Source: an uncultured Bacteroidota bacterium (GTDB lineage: Bacteria; Bacteroidota; Bacteroidia; Chitinophagales; Chitinophagaceae). From it: DNA of 9,810 nt. Positions 7,143 to 9,810 of the stretch are shown in pieces. The notes under the pieces are model-generated. The model was given only the letters and a program-made list of their open reading frames with translations. It was not told the origin of the DNA and did no database searches. The stretch is from assembly GCA_946479615.1 (NCBI GenBank), contig CAMLGR010000165.1, forward strand, positions 1 to 9,810, read 5' to 3'. Every line of letters begins with the position of its first letter. The stretch's first letter is position 1. The position numbers and the translations under genes were made by a program.

Positions 7143-7475
7143 CTCCATTCCCCAACCTCTTATCCAACACCTCCTTCTTCTCTACTTTATAAGAAAGTAC
7201 CAGGCCAAATCCACCGCCGATAGCGATCATGGAAAAATAAACGGCCGCCGGTTCTACACGGCGCGGAATAGCAAAGGTATCAAGCAGGAAAGCCAGTAAT
7301 AATCCTACACCGGCGCCGACCAGTAAGGAGCCGGGCGGCGATACACTTCTTTAGGGTTCATGCCTTTCTCGATCATAGCCAGGTTTTCCCGTTTGTGCAT
7401 ATACACAACCCCAAAAACCAGTAAGAAAAAGCCCAGCGGGATCAAAACGGCCACAAACATCTCTGTTGCGTTCAT
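7138..7475 (-). pseudogene. Frameshifted small membrane protein, DUF6249-like
   Basis: From ATG 7475 the frame reads 56 residues (starting MNATEMFVAVLIPLGFFLLV) and stops at 7305. The protein-like sequence continues in another frame from about 7332 (GSLLVGAGVGLLLAFLLDTF) to a stop at 7138-7140. The two parts together give about 112 residues, with transmembrane segments near 7-26, in GSLLVGAGVGLLLAFLLD, and in AVYFSMIAIGGGFGLVLSY. Between the first two segments is KRENLAMIEKGMNPKEVYRR, a pattern typical of small DUF6249 membrane proteins encoded near ECF sigma genes. The break lies in the GC-rich stretch around 7330-7340 and needs one missing (or two extra) bases. It may be a true mutation or a sequencing error; I see no classical slippery site. 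Two ECF-type promoter sites lie upstream, so it is a likely target of the neighbouring sigma factor. Confidence 0.75.
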
Positions 7476-7523
7476 AACTAGTGATTTATTGTTATTTTAT
7501 AAATTTTGTTTCTGTTCTTCTAT

Positions 7524-7550
7524 GACTGCCCTTTTTAAAGAGAGGTTACA
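7524..7550 (-). promoter_or_regulatory. ECF-type promoter site C (toward the membrane-protein gene)
   Basis: On the minus strand TGTAACC (7550-7544) is followed after 14 bases by GCAGTC (7529-7524). The layout equals that of the sites at 7609-7635 and 7831-7857, with one -10 base different. It lies 49 bases before the start codon of the frameshifted membrane-protein gene and is the best placed to drive it, with a leader of about 40 nt. Confidence 0.6.
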
Positions 7551-7608
7551 GGTTGAAAGAACTTTTTTTGAGGATCAGCCTGCCCGGGCAAACTGGTCAC
7601 GAAATTAG

Positions 7609-7635
7609 GACTACGGCTTGCTGAAAGAGGTTACA
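7609..7635 (-). promoter_or_regulatory. ECF-type promoter site B (toward the membrane-protein gene)
   Basis: On the minus strand TGTAACC (7635-7629) and GTAGTC (7614-7609) are separated by 14 bases. This is an exact match in both boxes and in spacing to the site before the sigma gene. It lies 85 bp upstream of site C, so the two could be tandem promoters of the same leftward gene. Confidence 0.62.
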
Positions 7636-7640
7636 GGGGT

Positions 7641-7818
7641 AAAATAAGAAATGAAGAATAAGGAATGAGGAAGTAAATGTAAAACCGCAAAATATAAAAT
7701 GTAGAATGTAAAAGGAATGGCCGCTTATTAAACACCCCTTTTACATTCTATATTTTGCGGTTTTACATTTTACATTCATTTTCTCATTCCTTATTCCTCA
7801 TTTCTTATTTCTTATTTT
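7641..7818. repeat. Heptamer palindrome, copy 3 (between divergent promoters)
   Basis: The largest member of the family, with the same outer (AATAAGA, AATGAAG, AATAAGG, AATGAGG) and inner (AAATGTA, AACCGCA, AAATATA, GAATGTA) units. Positions 7675-7696 pair perfectly over 22 bp with 7749-7770. The arms differ in the number and order of heptamers. The symmetry extends beyond the units to GGTTACAGG (7629-7637) and CCTGTAACC (7829-7837), which contain the -35 boxes of promoters B and A. It therefore sits between two divergent promoters rather than at gene ends like copies 1 and 2. Confidence 0.87.
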
Positions 7819-7830
7819 CTCCCCGCATCC

Positions 7831-7857
7831 TGTAACCCAATTCCTTACTTTGTAGTC
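7831..7857 (+). promoter_or_regulatory. ECF-type promoter site A, sigma gene autoregulation
   Basis: TGTAACC (7831-7837) and GTAGTC (7852-7857) are separated by 14 bases, identical in boxes and spacing to site B on the other strand. An AAC-containing -35 box is usual for ECF sigma factors. The predicted start of transcription (about 7863-7866) is only a few bases before the ATG at 7869, giving an almost leaderless mRNA. I infer that the sigma factor activates its own gene. Confidence 0.65.
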
Positions 7858-7868
7858 TTACTCACAGA

Positions 7869-8447
7869 ATGTCTACCGGACTGAATGATAACGAGATCAT
7901 TAGCAAAGTTTTGGCTGGTGACCAACAGGCGTATGCCGGGTTGGTGAACCGCTACCAGAACTATGTTTTCACGCTTACTTTACGGTTTACCAAAAACCGT
8001 GAGGACGCGGAGGAAGTCGCGCAGGATATATTTATAAAAGCTTACCGGTCGCTGGTCAACTTCAGGGGAGAATCGAAATTCAGTACCTGGTTGTATACGA
8101 TCGTCAATACAACCTGCATCACATTCCTCCGGAAGAAAAGACTGGATATCCATTCGCTGGATGATGAAAAAATATTTGAAGCAGCTGATAATCCTGATTC
8201 CGGCATGGGCGCCAACCAGGTGGAACAGAAATCAAGGGTAACGATGGTTACACAGGCTATCAACCTGCTAAGTCCTGATGATGGACAGATCATAACTTTG
8301 TTTTATAAAGCCGAACAAACATTGGAAGAGATTGCGCAAACATTGAAGATAGAACCGAATACAGCCAAAGTAAGATTGCATAGAGCAAGAGCGAGGCTCA
8401 AAGAAAAAATGGAACAGTATTTTTCACAGGAAGTGAAAGACCTGTAA
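7869..8447 (+). CDS. ECF-family RNA polymerase sigma factor
   Basis: A 192-residue group IV (ECF) sigma-70 factor, which directs RNA polymerase to a specific promoter set. Region 2 spans about 25-92: NRYQNYVFTLTLRFTKNREDAEEVAQDIFIKAYRSL-type sequence with the core-binding DAEEVAQDIF (46-55) and the -10 recognition part FRGESKFSTWLYTIVNTTC (65-83). Region 4 spans about 128-185, with the helix-turn-helix TLEEIAQTLKIEPNTAKVRL (151-170) that reads the -35 box, followed by HRARARLKE. The linker between them is acidic and short, and no region 3 is present, as usual for ECF factors. The only early ATG gives a normal N-terminus. It is followed after 42 bp by a membrane anti-sigma candidate. Matching promoter sites lie upstream on both strands. 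The signal it answers to is unknown. Confidence 0.96.
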   Translation: MSTGLNDNEIISKVLAGDQQAYAGLVNRYQNYVFTLTLRFTKNREDAEEVAQDIFIKAYRSLVNFRGESKFSTWLYTIVNTTCITFLRKKRLDIHSLDDEKIFEAADNPDSGMGANQVEQKSRVTMVTQAINLLSPDDGQIITLFYKAEQTLEEIAQTLKIEPNTAKVRLHRARARLKEKMEQYFSQEVKDL

Positions 8448-8489
8448 CTGTAAAATATAGAGTGAAAATGATTTTTACTATTAAAAAGA

Positions 8490-9032
8490 ATGACTATGGA
8501 TGCAACTCATAACAGCGATCAGCAGGATATGGAAATACGCCTATGGGAATATATCGATGGACTGTCTGCAGAAGCTGAAAAAACAGTGATTGAACAATTA
8601 CTGCAAAATAACAACGCCTGGAAAGCGAAATACAGCGAGTTGCTGGATATACATCAATTGATGCAATCTTCCGAACTGGAAGAACCTTCGCTGCGGTTTA
8701 CCAAAAATGTAATGGAAGAAATTTCGAAACTTCATATTACACCGGCTACCAAAACCTATATCAATAAAAATATCATCCGCGGTATTGCCATCTTTTTTGT
8801 TACCACCATTGTCGGTTTCCTGGTATATGGATTTGCACAGGTCGATTGGTCAGGCAGCAGTTCCGGTTCCGGTGTTTCCAACATACCCGTTGATATGAGC
8901 AAGGTCGATATCAGCAAATTCTTCAACAGCACCTATATGAATGTATTTATGATGATCAATGTGATACTGGGTCTTTTCCTTCTTGATCGTTATCTCGCTG
9001 CCAAAAGAGAAAAATTACATAAAGATGCTTAG
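8490..9032 (+). CDS. Putative membrane anti-sigma factor with two TM helices
   Basis: A 180-residue protein encoded 42 bp after the sigma gene, so its partner is very likely that sigma factor. The cytoplasmic N-terminal part (about 15-80, with EIRLWEYIDGLSAEAE at 15-30) has the helical pattern of the anti-sigma (zf-HC2-like) fold but no cysteines and no zinc-ligand set, so it would be a zinc-free variant. Transmembrane segments lie at about 95-118 and 149-169, joined by a Gly/Ser-rich loop (WSGSSSGSG, 120-128) and a short periplasmic segment. The C-terminus is basic (KREKLHKD) and cytoplasmic. The name rests on position and topology, not on a strong motif. ATG 8490 and ATG 8496 are both possible starts. 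It would hold the sigma factor at the membrane until a signal arrives. The loop between the helices is too small for a large sensor domain. Confidence 0.75.
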   Translation: MTMDATHNSDQQDMEIRLWEYIDGLSAEAEKTVIEQLLQNNNAWKAKYSELLDIHQLMQSSELEEPSLRFTKNVMEEISKLHITPATKTYINKNIIRGIAIFFVTTIVGFLVYGFAQVDWSGSSSGSGVSNIPVDMSKVDISKFFNSTYMNVFMMINVILGLFLLDRYLAAKREKLHKDA

Positions 9033-9055
9033 TGAAGCAGTTCATTAAGTCCGGT

Positions 9056-9091
9056 AGAGCCTTTCGTGAAAACGGGAGGCTCTTTTTCTTC
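9056..9091 (+). terminator. Intrinsic terminator after the anti-sigma gene
   Basis: AGAGCCTTTCGT and ACGGGAGGCTCT form a 12-bp stem (including two U-G pairs) closed by a GAAA tetraloop, followed by TTTTCTTCT. It begins 24 bases after the stop codon and cleanly ends the sigma/anti-sigma transcript. Confidence 0.88.
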
Positions 9092-9115
9092 TGTCAGAGT
9101 GTGGCTATAAGTTGT

Positions 9116-9240
9116 GGTGTTAGGTGTTAAGTTTTAAGTGTTAGGTTATCTTGATAACCGGTAGTTAACTATCCATTTTCACGCTCTTCATCACCCAACA
9201 CCTAACACCTAGCACCTAACATCATTCTCCCCTAACACCT
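9116..9240. repeat. Heptamer palindrome with a different unit (GGTGTTA)
   Basis: The left arm is made of GGTGTTA, GGTGTTA, AGTTTTA and AGTGTTA heptamers. The right arm carries the complementary AACACCT-type units, including variants with one base changed and a detached unit at 9234-9240. Positions 9116-9128 pair perfectly over 13 bp with 9197-9209. Inside is a separate perfect hairpin, GGTTATC-TT-GATAACC (9144-9159). The architecture (facing arms of 7-bp units) is that of the other three palindromes, but the unit sequence is different. Its right end abuts the promoter of the downstream gene. Confidence 0.8.
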
Positions 9241-9254
9241 GTCAGCAGAATCAG

Positions 9255-9262
9255 TACATTTG
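9255..9262 (+). promoter_or_regulatory. -7 element before the CBS-like gene
   Basis: TACATTTG matches the Bacteroidota -7 consensus TAnnTTTG at every defined position and lies 16 bases before the ATG at 9279, implying a 5' leader of roughly 10 nt. No TTG is found at the right distance upstream; that position falls in the heptamer repeat. Confidence 0.5.
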
Positions 9263-9278
9263 CTTCCAAATCACCGCT

Positions 9279-9810
9279 ATGGATATCAGGAATAATATAT
9301 TGGAGACGATCGGTAATACCCCTATGATCCGCTTGAATAAGATCACCAGGGATCTTCCCTGTCCCGTGGTCGCCAAAGTGGATTATTTCAACCCCGGTAA
9401 TTCGATCAAGGACCGTATGGCGCTGAAGATGGTGGAAGTAGCGGAAAAACAAGGCCTGTTAAAACCCGGCAGCACGATCATCGAATGCACTTCCGGCAAT
9501 ACCGGTATGGGACTGGCCCTGGCAGCTGTGGTCAAAGGATACAAATGTATTTTCACGACTACTGATAAACAATCCAAAGAGAAAAGTGATATCCTGAAAG
9601 CCGTGGGCGCCGAAGTGATCGTTTGTCCCACCAACGTAGAACCCGACGATCCCCGCAGCTATTATTCCGTAGCCCGGCGCTTGCATGCCGAGATCCCTAA
9701 TTCCTTTTTTTGTAACCAATACGATAACCTCGCCAACAGGCAGGCGCATTATGAAACCACAGGCCCGGAGATCTGGAAACAAACCGATGGAAAGATCATC
9801 CACCTGGTCG
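9279..9810 (+). CDS. PLP-dependent cystathionine beta-synthase / cysteine synthase, 3' end missing
   Basis: A fold-type II PLP enzyme that condenses serine (or O-acetylserine) with homocysteine or sulfide in cysteine/transsulfuration metabolism; cytosolic. The 177 residues in the window read MDIRNNILETIGNTPMIRLN at the start, with the PLP lysine Lys44 in GNSIKDRMA and the phosphate-binding TSGNTG at 71-76. The later blocks KSDILKAVGAEV (102-113), ARRLHAEIPNSFF (132-144) and NQYDNLANRQAHYETTGPEI (146-165) look closer to cystathionine beta-synthase than to bacterial CysK. Unlike human CBS there is no N-terminal haem-binding extension. Whether the C-terminus carries paired CBS regulatory domains lies outside the window, so I leave the gene symbol empty. 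It has its own promoter and faces away from nothing else here. Confidence 0.93.
   Translation, partial: MDIRNNILETIGNTPMIRLNKITRDLPCPVVAKVDYFNPGNSIKDRMALKMVEVAEKQGLLKPGSTIIECTSGNTGMGLALAAVVKGYKCIFTTTDKQSKEKSDILKAVGAEVIVCPTNVEPDDPRSYYSVARRLHAEIPNSFFCNQYDNLANRQAHYETTGPEIWKQTDGKIIHLV

Larger units (their letters stand above)
7476..7868. other. Divergent intergenic region of the sigma factor locus
   Basis: This 393-bp stretch without a credible gene separates the leftward membrane-protein gene from the rightward sigma factor gene. It holds two leftward and one rightward ECF-type promoter sites and a large heptamer palindrome. Around the two leftward sites is a 12-bp direct repeat, AGAGGTTACAGG (7541-7552 and 7626-7637), whose core is the -35 element. 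A 10-bp palindrome TGCCCGGGCA at 7581-7590 has no assigned role. Confidence 0.7.

Noticed and set aside
7581..7590. Palindrome TGCCCGGGCA as an operator
   Set aside because: A single 10-bp GC palindrome with no second copy and no regulator gene nearby is not enough to call a site.
7522..7608. A 28-residue rightward ORF in the divergent intergenic region
   Set aside because: It overlaps two leftward promoter sites, has no promoter or homologous-looking motif, and is short enough to occur by chance.
6991..7818. CRISPR-like array because of regular short repeats
   Set aside because: Units are 7 bp with no spacers, are arranged as facing palindromic arms, and no cas genes are present.
7846..7852. 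TACTTTG as a housekeeping -7 element for the sigma gene
   Set aside because: It is one base short of TAnnTTTG, has no TTG at the proper distance, and lies between the better ECF boxes that recur with identical spacing.
8448..8489. A degenerate heptamer-like stretch (GTAAAATATAGAGTGAAAA) between the sigma and anti-sigma genes
   Set aside because: It resembles the inner repeat units but has no facing arm beyond GTAAAA/TTTTAC and no clear 7-bp register.
9708..9735. Another TGTAACC inside the CBS-like gene
   Set aside because: No GYAGTC box follows after 14 bases and it lies within coding sequence.

Overview
The window looks like a chromosomal segment of a Bacteroidota, probably Chitinophagaceae-like. 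The proteins have that character, gene starts lack Shine-Dalgarno sequences, and TAnnTTTG-type -7 elements occur. The genus cannot be read from the sequence. Gene content is mostly core metabolism and housekeeping. The intergenic DNA is the unusual part.

Positions 1-5218 are all transcribed leftward. In transcription order they hold a sugar kinase (MurK/NAGK-like), murQ, a 263-bp gap, thrA (bifunctional aspartokinase/homoserine dehydrogenase) and thrB (homoserine kinase, cut by the window edge). The kinase and murQ form a MurNAc salvage pair: the kinase phosphorylates the amino sugar and MurQ removes the lactyl ether to give GlcNAc-6-P. thrA and thrB supply steps 1, 3 and 4 of threonine synthesis from aspartate. 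The gap before thrA encodes a Thr/Ile-rich 17-codon leader peptide whose stop codon sits in the loop of a perfect hairpin, with a second hairpin downstream. This is the layout of a threonine-responsive attenuator.

Positions 5219-5402 are a divergent intergenic region with a 19-bp inverted repeat and a candidate housekeeping promoter. An S41 C-terminal-processing protease follows rightward (5403-6995). Facing it is a small leftward membrane-protein gene (7138-7475, DUF6249-like) broken by a one-base frameshift.

Positions 7476-9032 look like an ECF sigma system. A sigma-70/ECF factor is followed by a two-helix membrane anti-sigma candidate. Three promoter-like sites share the pattern TGTAACC-N14-GYAGTC with identical spacing. 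One lies immediately before the sigma gene (autoregulation) and two point leftward at the broken membrane-protein gene. A good intrinsic terminator closes the sigma/anti-sigma pair. The right edge holds the first 177 codons of a cystathionine beta-synthase/cysteine synthase-family enzyme.

Four intergenic regions (697-832, 6991-7142, 7641-7818, 9116-9240) contain large imperfect palindromes whose arms are stacks of 7-bp units. Three share one unit family and the fourth uses a different heptamer. Two of them carry the stop codons of neighbouring genes on their edge unit. This heptamer-palindrome family and the ECF promoter set are the most noteworthy signals here.
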